From Tubiluchus corallicola (Eukaryota; Priapulida; Priapulimorpha; Priapulimorphida; Tubiluchidae), in assembly GCA_030141605.1 (NCBI GenBank), contig JAQGDQ010000292.1:1-62000 (forward strand): a stretch of 62,000 bases of DNA. The letters run 5' to 3'. The notes beneath the pieces are model-generated. The model was not told where the DNA came from. It saw nothing but the letters and a program-made list of their open reading frames with translations, and searched no databases. Positions 47,475-59,398 of the stretch are shown here, in pieces. Every line of letters begins with the position of its first letter. Position 1 is the stretch's first letter. Position numbers and translations under genes: made by a program.

Positions 47475-47481
47475 CCTCACT

Positions 47482-47545
<64 letters not shown>

Positions 47546-47558
47546 GTCTCTCTCTCTC
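47394..47558. repeat. (CT)n microsatellite
   Basis: An almost uninterrupted CT run broken by CCCTCCCTCACTCCCTCCC. It begins about 120 bases beyond the glass stop codon, so on the glass-sense strand it is a GA tract that could lie in the 3'UTR. Open frames through it are artefacts. Confidence 0.95.
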
Positions 47559-47676
47559 GTCATTAGTAAACAGTTACGCTATTTTCAGAGAAACGTTGGA
47601 GATGAGTGGATGGAGAAGAAATAATTGTCATACGAGAAGAATTCTTATGATACGTGAATAAGATTATAGTGAACAG

Positions 47677-49986
47677 TTACACTGTGGAATGAACTCTCAT
47701 GTGCCTCTTCAAATTGCCACTTTGTGAGAATTTCAACAAGCACAAATTACATTGATAAGGTTTTTCTCCACTGTGGATTCTGAGATGTTTTGTCAGAGTT
47801 GAACTGTCAGAAAATGCCTTACTGCAGAGTCGACAACGGTAAGGACGGTCTCCAGAATGGGTTCTCATATGTGTTGTGACAGAGGAACTCTGCGAGAACC
47901 TGCGGTCACAAATGGGACAATGAAAGGGTTTTTCTCCGGAATGTGTCCTGACATGGGCGGTTAAGTTGGCTGCTTGGGAGAAGGATTTGCTACACTCAGC
48001 ACACCTGTATGGCTTTTCCCCACTGTGCGTACGCATGTGTGTCTTCAGTGTGCTAGGACGCGCGTAAGTTTTTCCGCAGATCCGGCACAGATTCGGTTTT
48101 TCCTGACATCGCGACGCTTTCTCGCGATACACAGAGTTCTTCTTGATGATGTAATGCGGCGGGATGTTTCTGGTTGGAGTGTGGTAATTCTGCGGACGGC
48201 TGTAAAGTATTTCTCCGCCAAAATTACCAGCGTAACCTCCTTCGTGTGCTGGCAGATCATGGTGAGTACGATACTGTGAGTAAAAGTCTGATTCTTGGAG
48301 GTGGTGTCCGTGATTGTGGTGACCGTTGACTGGTGTCGTGCCCGACCATTGCTGACCATGTGGATTTTGACCAGGATATCCCATTGACATTGACATCGAG
48401 ACGTTGACATTCATTGTTGGAAACAGCGAGTTTGCCCCATTCTGCAAATTGAAAATGTCCAGATTGGAGTCAGGATTTTCGATATTTCAGCAGATCAGAC
48501 TGCGTATAGTTCGTGTGGCGTAAATCTATAAGAAATTTTTGTTTAAAATGAAAATAACACTGGGCCTGCCATACTAACTGTTTTATCCTCGAATTACTTA
48601 ACTGCCCATCTGTTGTTGTATTATACCGATTCGTATTATATTGATTTCGGGATATATTATATATATATAAGATTCGAGGCTACAGCTCCGTCGACGTCAT
48701 CATTTACGGCGATCTATGCATCAAATGAAAGTCTCGATCTAGTGTCGTCTCATTGATTGTTTATTTTTTTAATCGGACCCACCGAGTGGAAAAGAGAGCG
48801 AAAACTTCCAGAAATGGCCCTTTTCCCTCGTTTTTTGCAAAACTTATACAGCTTATTTCTGGAGAACGGGAATGTGACAGGCACGGTGCCGGTAATGGTT
48901 AGATAGCCCGTTCAACGTTGGATGTAGTAAGCGTATGTAGAATGCGCGGGAGGGCCACGGCGGGGCACGGACCCATCTCCAGATTTTTTGGAAATTTTGA
49001 CCAAAAACCTTCTAAAAAGACATTCTAGCTGCACCTGGTGGGACTCTTGGAAGGAGATATATAGCTCTTTGGAAAAAGCAGGAATGAGGGCTACACAAAG
49101 ATTGGGTCACATTTCAGGACCTCTCCACCAAGAGGAGCTGTGGTGAGTTGATTGGAGGTTCCATTTTGAGTAATTCTTGCTTAGAAAACTGCTGACGAAA
49201 AGTCAATGTTCTGACGTCATCCTTTGTACTCTGTCTATAATTTTGTTTCAGTAAAAGCTGCTGCTAGCTGTTATAATGTAAGCGCTATAGTGGTAGTCTA
49301 TTACGATCAAAAGGAGCAGAATGCAAACACTATGTAGAATGTGCTTGCATTATTGATCATTGGTGTAGTGTGTGTTGTGAGTTGTGAGTGATGTGGCAAG
49401 TGTGGGTGGTGTGATGTGGGTGGGGCGGTGTGGGTAGTGTGGTGGGGTGGTATGGTGTGGGAGGTGTGGTGTTGGTTGTGTGCTCGTTTATGCGCAAAAT
49501 TCTTTTGCGGGGTATGGCTAGTTATAAAGTAACAAAATGCATGTAGTTTTAATTGGCAAGTAGGCGTCAGATTGTAAATAGTATGTATAGGAACATGTTT
49601 ATAGAGGCGATATAATAAACAACCTAATAATGAAAATAAACAATTTTAGTGCAATATTGACTATATTACGTTTATAGAGCACAAAAAAGTTTAAACAGCA
49701 CAAAATACCACGAAATATAATAATCAGTACAAAAGACAATAAACAGCAACTAGGTTACAATTAGTTTAAAAAATCAAAAGACCAGTAGCACAAAAGATCA
49801 CATACAATACAATGATTTAAAATACAGCTAATTATAAGTATTTGCGGTTTGTGAATTTGTGCTTGCAATCCTGAGCTTATGTAGCTTGTGATTTTGTATT
49901 ATATAGAAAAAGAAAGAAATATTTTCTTCGCGTTTATTGTTCTCTGCTGTCTTGTTTTACGTTTTATTGTTGACATTATTATTATT

Positions 49987-50033
<47 letters not shown>

Positions 50034-50843
50034 CGTTGTTGTTGTTCTTGTTGTTTTAATTCTGAATATTTAGTATTTCGTGTTTTAACAGAGTAAAATG
50101 TGGAAATTCAATACCTGCATGGCGTGATGTCCTGCCTCCATTAAATGCTGATACTGGGCGTTGGCTGCCTGTATGGGGCTGGCGTTCATGTAAGCTAGTT
50201 GATTAACAGATGTGGGACACAGCGGCGATAACTGTCCACTCACTGCCCCGGGATGGACAATGGGGTTTTTCAGAGAGAGGAGAACATCCGCCACATCTCT
50301 TCCTTCTCGTGGCTTCCCTTCTTTAAACACTGGCCCTGAGAAATCTCTGAAAGTAAAAATTTGTTCTTTGGCACTACCGAACGCGTCAAAAGGATTGTAA
50401 ATTTTATTTATTGCAATGATAATCGAACGGGCAATTAAGTGTGATAATATTGTAATATTGATTAAACTATTTAGGTGTTAGTAAAATCTAAATGATGAAC
50501 ATCGGCAAGAGAAGTTTTTCACGAAAGATTTTTCTTTACAAAATATTAAAGTGGGCAATAATTTTTTTAGGTTGTACGATATGTTTGTCGTTTCGTTTCT
50601 AGGACTCAACCACAGTAGAAAGCATCACGTAAAATCAACAAGATTGCCAAATATAGGAAGGCGCTACAGGGATGCACATCCTGGGACAAAAAAGAGACAG
50701 CTAGAGAATATTACTGTGCGTTGTGGCAATAATAATATTTGTACACAAATACCTTTTTGTCTTTCTTTTATGTAATATTTACATATATTTTATTCCTACA
50801 CACACGCACGCACGCACGCACACGCACACGCACACGCACACGC

Positions 50844-50883
<40 letters not shown>

Positions 50884-53258
50884 ACACATGGCACACACTG
50901 CTACCCCACTTTAGAAGATACTGGTAGGTGTTGGTCAGGCTAGGAGCGTATTAATTTTTGGGTCAATCAGTGGTGTAAATTTGGATTTTTACTGTTTATA
51001 AATATCCGGGTGTAGCAACTTGTGCTGCAATCTGCCTATACATGTCTTAAAGTCCTACGGTTACAGCGTCCAATTCTTATGTCAAAATGACCTATGTGTC
51101 AAAATCGTCTTGTGTCCAAATTACTTATGTGTCGAAATAGCTTTGTGTCCAAATTACCTACGTGTCCAAATAGCCTATGTGCCCAAAGTGCATTTGTGTA
51201 CAAATCAATCTGTGTTCAAATAACCTATGCGCCCAAATCAATTTGTGTGTCTAAATGTCTTATGGGGGAAATGTCCTTTGTCCAAATGTCTGTGTCGAAA
51301 TGTCTGCACACCGATTTATCATTATAGTTATTGTTCTTCAGTGATTATGAATTTAGGTTCGTAAATTACTAACACCATTAAATACTATGCTGTGAACAGC
51401 TTTTTGGATTGTATGGTCTGTAATTTAAAAAAAGTTCTTATTAAAAAATACAATTATAATTTCTACTTAGCACGTCATGAAATTAACTTTAAGGTAGATT
51501 TCAGACGCCGAGGAATCATGTAAATGCGAATCAGCAAAATAAAAATAAAATTGAAGTAACTGTTATGTGTTTCGATCAGGACTCTACTCTGAATCCTCTG
51601 TCAGTCTTGAAATATGTAAATGATACTGCAGGAGAAGGCCCACACTTTACTTTACTTTACTTTAGCTTTACTTTAGCCGGAATCCAACACTCAACAAAGC
51701 AGCCTTCATAAATAAAGAATAGTTGTGCAGGGATGGAAACCATATTCATTATCAAAGACAATTCTTCAAGGTGACGCACTAAACTTGGCAAGCGGTATTT
51801 TAGCACCTTCGAATGTGCAGGAATCTTCGTTCAACACGAGCCTACGGTAGATGCAGCCGTTCAGCAATTTTCCGATGGTTACCCATCAATTAATTGACCA
51901 AGTTCAGCATTGTGTAAGTTATGTTGCAAGCATACATTGTAGCCACTTTTCCCATCGCCCCGTAGGCGCCCATTTTGTCTGTAGACGATAGAAATTTGTT
52001 CGTAGTAGTAAATAGTCCAGTAATAAGTTATTGAAGTAGTAAGTACAGTATTAGCAGTAATTTATCACGAAATCTAAGAAAAAACAAAAAATGTTTCAAA
52101 TAAAATACTAATTTATCAAACTGCTCAAACTGAGAATATTCACATTAATTTAACTTTTCACTACTCTTTAACCTTAGTCTACGTGTATTGCCACCTACTA
52201 TTGCACCATAGTTGTAAATATAAACTAAAATTCAAAAATGGTACCTACTTGTACCCCGCCGGAGTCAGGGAAAACACATTCCCAAATGGCGCTGTGTCAA
52301 TTTCAACAGGCGATAATGAAAAATGATTTAACCCAATATCTCCTGATGTACAGTGAGTTGTTGGTTGTTGATACGTAGGACCCATAGATACGTTCTTGAA
52401 ATGTCCAGGAGTAGGCGTCTTCCACATGTCTGAGTAGTTGTTATTGGGCGCATAAACGTTTTCCATCTGAAACACAAGTTATGTGTAATCAGGCATGTTA
52501 AAGTTAAATTTTGATGAAAAAGGTAATGACTGATAGCGAATGCAGATACCAAACTTCAGGAAGTAATGTTTTGCTCGTTCTAACAATTTTTGAACATTTT
52601 TGCAAATAACAAGCGTTGACTCGCGGCAATCACCAATAAGTAGAAATCTTGTAGAGGTCACATAAATTGGAATCGCTAGTCAAAACACTTTGTCATAATC
52701 AGTGAGAGTTTTGGAATTATAGGCTGCTGAAATACATGACCTGATATGGAGTTTAGGATCTTGTGAGCTTAAATGTAACATTTCGTGAAAATGTATAGGT
52801 TTTTCTTTTAGAAAGTGCTGAGATCGTTTTTAGAAGCTTGGTGTTTGAATCCAGTCATTTCTTTGTTTCTTCTTAACCGAATTGATTAGTGGAGTTATTT
52901 ACAACATGTTATAAGAAAAACTAGTATCGAAGCAGTGATTACGGTTTTCTTATCTAGAAGCTTATTTTTTAAAAATCTTTAAATGTAAATATTTTAAATG
53001 AAAAATGAAGTGCTGCGTCGTTTATACATTTCAATTATAAAACACTAAACCACAATTGGTTAATAACTGGCAATTAGATTTTTATTAACATTGGACTGAC
53101 TTGGTAATGTGCATCAGCGTAAGTTTTCTCTAAAACTATCATCGACTTAACATAAAGATGATTTTGCAATCATAAAAATCAGTATCATTGTAAGAAACGT
53201 AGTACTGATGAAGAGTGAAACTTACCTGAATATTAATTTTCAACCTAGCACCAGCCAT
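47677..53258 (-). CDS. gl: Glass C2H2 zinc-finger transcription factor, 4 exons, 415 aa
   Basis: Nuclear DNA-binding protein; in Drosophila Glass directs photoreceptor differentiation. Coding exons: 53258-53226 ([11 protein letters not shown], donor GTAAGT), 52466-52249, 50346-50115 and 48441-47677. Phases are 0, 2 and 0, and the total of 1248 nt gives 415 aa. The first 270 residues are low-complexity, with a His/Gly-rich patch ([10 protein letters not shown]) and an SMSMSM run. Five tandem fingers end the protein: C280-H300, C308-H328, C336-H356, C364-H384 and C392-H412. The stretches [70 protein letters not shown] and [16 protein letters not shown] match Drosophila Glass almost residue for residue. 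Fly Glass is about 600 aa, so this form is short, mainly in the N-terminal part. A non-coding 5' exon is possible. Assignment rests on the fingers and is very strong. Confidence 0.95.
48660..49260. repeat. Less AT-rich unclassified block in glass intron 3
   Basis: This stretch stands out from its AT-rich surroundings by composition and has no open frame. A GTG/GGTGG-rich tract follows at 49365-49480, which could form G-rich secondary structure. Both look like unclassified interspersed repeat DNA; a known family could not be named. Confidence 0.3.
49976..50055. repeat. (ATT)n-(GTT)n microsatellite in glass intron 3
   Basis: A GTT run, preceded by ATT units, lies 60 bases from the donor of glass exon 3. 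Confidence 0.95.
50801..50882. repeat. (CACG)n/(CA)n microsatellite in glass intron 2
   Basis: CGCA units grade into a pure CA run. Poly Thr/His frames through it are artefacts. Confidence 0.95.
51074..51312. repeat. Degenerate minisatellite in glass intron 2, unit about 18 bp
   Basis: Roughly a dozen diverged copies of a TGTGTCCAAATNNCCTA-like unit run in tandem, with spacing mostly 17-20 bases. The near-18 spacing produces a repeated open frame ([11 protein letters not shown] pattern) on the plus strand, which I regard as a by-product. Confidence 0.7.
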
Positions 53259-55346
53259 TTATCAAGAATTATCGTCCAACTAATTACTTAATATCACGCG
53301 CACTTTTTTCGTCTTACGAACGATAGTCCATTCTATAAGTGGTTAACTGTGATAACTTTAGTTCAGTATAAAAAGAGTAGAAATATTATGCGAAGTTCAA
53401 TTTTAGTACAAAAAACTTAATGAAAAGAAGAGCAATGTAATGTTAATTCCTGTTATATTGCAATGGTGAGTAACACTTAGTTTTGATGATAGGGAGTTGT
53501 TTTTCATAAGATTTTAATAAGCAAAATATCATTTAACCGACTAATTAATGTTTTCTATAAACTTAACTGTATAACTGTAAATAGCAAATCAAACCATTTT
53601 TTCTAGAGACAATTGCAGGTTACTATATTAAAAAGGTCATTAGAAGATCCGTACTGATTAAACGTGTGTGATTAGTCGAGCTTTGTGTAGCATTAAAAAA
53701 AATAAACAAACACATAAGCAAATAAACAAATAAATCAATTATAAATAAATAAACAAATGGATAGATAATTAAATAAGTAAACAAATAAATAAGAAAATGT
53801 ATAATATATATATATATACATATTTAGACCCAGAGAGAGAGAGAGTATATATACGTACATAAAATAAGTTTATATAATAAACAAATAAGTTTGTATGTTT
53901 ACTCAAGGAAAATTTACTACAAAATATATATACTAGGTGCAAAAGTCGCAGATAGTTTCTTCTTTCCTTATTCATACAACAATTTAATTTATGCATAACG
54001 AATTTTTATCGAGTGAATTTCTACTCATATAACGACAACGATGTTTATTTTTCTCCATTTAAACAATTTTCTGAGCTTAATGAAGAAACAATAATACACA
54101 TTTAGGCTATATACGGCTGAAGCCTGAAATTTATTTTAAGGTGTGACTGATACGCCTGATTGTCCCTTTGTGATCATTATCAATGAAAAACGTCTCAAAA
54201 CAAACAAACTTGCAAACAATAAATAAAAATCGACGTTTCGTGTACCAAACTAATGATACATGCGAATATTTTAATATTTAAAACAAAGTTTAAAATTTAA
54301 AAATTAAAAAAATTATTAGTGATCATTGCAATGGAACATAGCGGAACAAACTTTATTAAATACAATGCATGTACAATCCTACATACGTACTTGAACTTTG
54401 TATAAATTTAATTGTATATTCTGTTTGCACAACTTTCTGACAAGCAGTAATCATATGAAGTGAACACTTTTTGGCTCCTCTTAATAAAATTGACCATAAC
54501 GCCATTAAAATTTTCGAAAAATTATTTTTCAGAGTCTTCGTTAATTCACTGAGCACGGAAATGTAGAAGCATTAATTGTTTGAATAAACCTTTACTAAAA
54601 ATAAATTTAAATGAAAAATCATAAATGAAATCAAACGAAATAAAAAAGTGTGTTCTGGCAAAGAAAAACAGAACGATTTTTTGTAAGTATATTTATACAG
54701 AGATATTTATATTTTTTACTTTGCATTTGTATATGTTTTGTATATTATTTTTATATGTTTTGCTTTGCATTTTTCATTTATAAACAAGTTTGTCATAGAT
54801 TTCGTAAAAGCAACGCCAAAAAAACACAATAAAAACAACACGGCATTGTTTAGGCCGCAGGGTGTTAAGATATGAAATGTTATATACGCAATATGCTTGA
54901 AGATAAGTTAGTAACATGTATGGGAGCTAGATTACAAACCACGCAAACCCCTAAAATCTATATGCAAACGCGAAAATGATCGCTAAATAAACAGTCGCAC
55001 TTAACTGCTTATGGGGGGGGGGGATTAATTTGTAATTACTTTTCACCACGCGGTATAACAGTATTTGTAGAATTGTAGCAACAGTGGTTCACGCAGTTCA
55101 ATTATTTATTTGTTTTCACTCAGTAGGTATCAGAGAGTTCCACAGACAGTAGCGCATTCAAACGAATGTGATTTTAGAATACTGCTCTGGCAGTCTCCCA
55201 CTGTGACTCTTATGAAAGACTTGTATATAAACATGCGTAAATTCTACACGTATCGCCAACGAAACAAAATCTGAGTGCAAAAGTTTAATACATCGCGGAA
55301 AGTTTTCAAAAAACTGTAGGCTAATCTTAGAACAGCGTCGATTTTC
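53259..55346. other. Glass upstream region; no gene recognised
   Basis: This AT-rich stretch should include the glass promoter. A TATAAAA lies at about 53368 but points the wrong way for glass. Simple AT/AAATA repeats fill 53700-53960. A minus-strand frame at 54375-54541 bounded by a weak acceptor and a GTACGT donor resembles an exon but does not join in phase with its neighbours. A GGGGGGGGGG run lies at about 55014-55023. Confidence 0.4.
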
Positions 55347-55836
55347 TCAATCTTCTTTTGCAATAACCAGTAAACTTTTTTGCATAGCTTCATTACAAGC
55401 CACACGCGTGCACATTGCAACGAACTCTTTACTATAATACTGAAACATGACATTTGATTTCAAATGTGAGCAGGTGTGAACACTATCAGGTACATCGAAT
55501 CGGCTTCTTCATGTAGAAAAGTGAATTAATATCGAAAGCGGCCAAGCGAAAGAACTCTGATAAAACCGCGTAAGCCCTGTACATTTACCTGCTTTATCTT
55601 AGTGAGTTTTCAGACTTGTCAGGCTGCAGTGTTTTTGAAAAGGTTTCACCAGGAAGCCATAGTCATTGCTTGAGAATTAGAGAGGAAAGGATAAATTTAA
55701 TAAAAATGCTTAATACCTGTTCAGTGTATCGAAGCTTTCTAATCTCTGGTTCTAGTTGGTCTTCTGTCTGTGAACACAGATTTTCAAAACGAATCATATT
55801 TTTGCTATAGTCTGTTGGCACAGTGGTGAACAGCAT
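55347..55836 (-). CDS. Candidate two-exon gene for a 70-aa protein, unidentified
   Basis: Exon 1 (55836-55717) starts MLFTTVPTDYSKNMIRF and encodes 40 residues to a CAG|GTATTAAG donor in phase 0. Exon 2 (55439-55347) follows a TGTTTCAG acceptor, also in phase 0, and encodes 30 residues (YYSKEFVAMCTRVACNEAMQ and so on) ending in TGA. The joined protein is charged, probably helical, and has no signal peptide or membrane segment. A CCAAT box lies about 90 bases upstream. I do not recognise the family; a small coiled-coil subunit would fit the composition. Supported only by splice sites, phase agreement and composition. Confidence 0.45.
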
Positions 55837-55921
55837 AGTTCCTATTATAGCAAAATCTTTGCAAATGAATTTCTTATGCGGAGTTTAAAGAAATGCATTC
55901 GCCTGTGCCGACAGCGCTTTG

Positions 55922-55929
55922 CTGATTGG
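55922..55929 (-). promoter_or_regulatory. NF-Y (CCAAT) box upstream of the 70-aa gene
   Basis: ctgattgg on the plus strand is CCAATCAG on the minus strand, the full NF-Y consensus core. It lies about 90 bases upstream of the ATG at 55836, in the sense of that gene. This is a typical promoter position. Confidence 0.45.
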
Positions 55930-56642
55930 TTGTACGGCTAGCGTGACTCCACCCATTACATGACAGTAGTGTTTCATGATGCAGCCATTTCACGACGCTG
56001 ATATCATACAGTGCTAAAATGGAAATGAATGTTTTTAAGATACCCAAATAAATAAAAGATATTTTAGCTTTTTACAAAGGTCATTGGAAGGCTTTCAAAA
56101 CAATGTAGAAATTCAGAATGTCGATTTGTGCATATTTGCATTTAAGAGACATTCCATAGACATTTCTGTAGTAGCTATCCAAACAATTGTATTGAAAATT
56201 TCGATTTCATTAAAATGATTAAAAAGTTTAAAATTCTATATCTGATTCGAATAATGCTTTGATTCGAACAATAAAGACTATCTAAACTAGACTGAATCAA
56301 ACCATACCATAGCTAGCGTGCACCATGGGTGTAAATATTACATAGGTGTTAATATTACATATTACATAGGTGTAAATGTTAGTACTTATTTTTCCTACTA
56401 TTCTATTCATAAGTCATCATTAATATTAATTTATTTGCTATTGTTACTGAGTTTGCTAACTATTGTTTATGCACACATAAACAAGTGTACATTTGTTTAT
56501 ACATCAAATCAAACAAAAGTAACTTAAATAATACAGCAAAGCAGCCAAACAAAATTAAGGGAAAACACAGAGATACAAAGTAAAAAAAGGAAAGATGTTA
56601 ATGAAATGATTAAGGGAAAAATCTGAGTGACACTGCGAAGAA

Positions 56643-56821
56643 TTAGTAAAATTGTTTCGGATTGTTGATAATAAGAAACTCGGCGATGGTTTCAACATCC
56701 CCGCTTTCTGTGTTTGCTTGTTTACTCATTTTTCTCTGTACAAAGACCAAATGATTACGAGCCTGCTCTCTAGTTTTGCACGAATGTATTGGCAATAAGA
56801 ATTCAGTTACAAATTTTGCCC
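56643..56821 (-). CDS. Terminal coding exon of an unidentified gene
   Basis: A good acceptor (gtttattacag) at 56822-56824 opens an exon entered in phase 1. It codes for AKFVTEFLLPIHSCKTREQA, then RNHLVFVQRKMSKQANTESG and finally DVETIAEFLIINNPKQFY, before the TAA at 56643-56645. The mixed hydrophobic and charged composition is protein-like and unlike the AT-driven noise around it. Upstream exons should lie at higher coordinates on the minus strand, but I could not identify them. The family is not recognised. Confidence 0.45.
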
Positions 56822-59398
56822 CTGTAATAAACATACAAGACGTTAGTAATCATTTGAAGCCCTACGTGTGCAGGTAAACATGAACGATTACATCCACGGT
56901 GAAGCCTGCAAATTGTATCACGCAGAAGACGGAAGTCTGCAAGCTAAGTAAACCGATTGCTGGTAAATTATGCGTGATTTAGGTATCATTTTAAACTTTT
57001 TTATATACAAATTAGAATATTGCAAATGACAAACCCACATACAACTGCAGGTCCTACTCAAATTGGATGATCTTGGCGAGACCGAGACCTAGTTCGTTAT
57101 ATAGGATACACCTTTAAGGATGACCCACTGAAGCAGCAGAGGTGCTCATATAATTCGAGATCAAGTACAAACTAAGATCAAAACTGGGCCTGTTTATGCC
57201 ACAACACAAAGAACAACAAGAATACGAATTAAAAAAACATGATATTTGGTATCGTAGCCGAATGTTACAAAGAGCATGAGAACAGCATCAATTTCGAAAA
57301 AATACGTTATTTTCTGTATGCAAATAGATTATTTTTGTCAGGAATTGATTGCAATTTGCGTGTGTTTTATTACGTACTTAATTTATGTTGTATGTTTATA
57401 CTATAATAGGAATAAATGCATAAAAATGAGAGTTATTTTAATTTAATTGCTTTTATCTATTTACTTTTTGCTTTTTACATGTAAATTTGTGTTTTCACTT
57501 ATGACGTTCTAATCATTACCACTTTTACGTTCATGTACAAGAGATAAGGTTTAAATATAGAATGAAATTATAAAACATAATCTATAATATTTCTTACAAC
57601 AAACTGTAATAAATTGCTTAAAATTTAAAAAATAGTGCGAATGTACGACTCGTTTTGAAATGGGAGCAGACGGTTGCGGAAACACAGCTGTGAATGTGAT
57701 CATGTACAGTGTGTGACAGGCATGTTAATCTGCATTTATAAAGATGAAAATTAGAATTGTGCAAAAGAGCAGAAGTAACAGTACTGCTGGTTTTAAAGAG
57801 GTGAATTTTAATGACGCGTGAATAGCGTGCATTGATCTGTAACGGTGATAAAGATGATAATTATGTAGATGATGCAACGTAAGTTTTAGTAGTAGTAAAG
57901 ATGGCACAGTTTACAAATATGGCCGTTATTATGTATAGGTGACGCTGGCGTGATTTTGGGATGCTGCAATTATAATAACGTTTTGAAATAAACAAAAGGT
58001 ATGTTACGTGGATCATCACATAAACAGGTATACAATTCCAAAATTAACATAAAATGTGCTGCATTGTTCCAAGACTAGCTTTCTATGATTTTTTTAATTA
58101 AATTTAATTTTAAACTTTTCGATTGTTACATGTTACATATAACAATACCAAATACTGACTTCATATTTTAAAGACTTTTTCTATAAACTAGGTTTATTAG
58201 GTTGGACGTACAGGTGTGCAGTATTTCGGCTAACATATAAGTTCTTATTTAAGCGTATTTGGTTACCGCTGTGACAGCCCACCTGTCAACTCTCTAGGCT
58301 TTTATCAATTATTTATTAGCTATATTATATACCGTATTTCTTTTTTTCCTTTTTAGTAGTAAGTGTTTTAACAGTTTGTCAGTATTTTCATTGATTTCAC
58401 ATTTTTTCAATTTCTGAATACTGAAGAAGGATTTTTTTAAAATCCGAAAGTTTGGTTTAGAAAATGTTATTGGGCTTTAATACAAACTTTCTTTTCTCTT
58501 CGCGTTTTTAGTGTTAATTTATCATTAATTGGATGGTTAAATTTATCTAATTTAAATATAAAATAAAAACAACAACAGCGTTTGTTTTATGCAATGTAAT
58601 TTTCAAAGTTCAACATTATTGCTTACATCACATAATCTATACATATTGGTTATATTAAATCCAACATATACGTGATTTAAACGTTTTTTGTTCGTTTGAT
58701 TTTTTTCGTGATATGTTCATTCGTTCACACGTTCATTCAATAACTCGTTCAATTAATTCGTTTATTCTTTCATTTAAATTTTCATCAGTTCGTTTGTTCA
58801 TTTATTTCTGCTAGTAATGTTCATTCACTACTTTGTTTATTGATTCAACCTCTGGTATTTTTCGTTTGTTGTTTTTGTGCTTTTTTATTTGTTGTTCCTT
58901 TCGTTAGCTCCCCTCTTTCAATTTTTGCAGATTCACACACTCTTTTGATCTATCATGATAACATACACAATTTTTTACTAACTCGTATAGGCCTATGTAG
59001 TTTATACTCAGAATTATTTTGTCCACTGACTTGTTTCTATATATCAATGATCTCATCTGGACAGTTTCTCATTAAAGAAATCGATATCATTGTCGTCTTA
59101 TTTATTAAATATTAAAGATACCCTTGGCGTTGTTAAGTTGGGTTAAGTTGGTCATTGTTAGGCAGTGCACAACGTCAAGTGAAAGTACAATAATGTTTAT
59201 AATACTTTCTGTCGTGTTTTTCGAATTATTTAAAAATGATGTGAACGCGATCGGTAGGTTTAAACAGAAAAACGTTTTCTTTTTTGTTTGGTACATATTT
59301 TTATTTGTGGTTTCTGTTCATTAAATTTATATATGCGAAGTACAGTGAATGATTTTATTCATCAAATAATGTCGCATGCATTCTATGTTTTTCTACAG
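56822..59398. other. AT-rich stretch with no recognised gene
   Basis: It probably holds introns of the unidentified minus-strand gene and the 5' part of the EGF gene. A 22-codon ATG frame at 56881-56949 (+) is too short to judge. TTCATT/TTCGTT-type low-complexity sequence fills 58680-58830. No signal-peptide exon for the EGF gene was found. Confidence 0.4.

Noticed and set aside
47974-48410. Frames of 101 and 121 codons overlapping the glass zinc fingers
   Set aside because: Shadows of the glass exon in other frames; the finger frame is the real one.
53360-53385. TATAAAA near the glass first exon
   Set aside because: Oriented for plus-strand transcription, away from glass; probably chance in AT-rich DNA.
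54356-54556. Possible internal exon between glass and the 70-aa gene
   Set aside because: Weak acceptor and phase that does not fit the neighbouring candidate exons; no domain.
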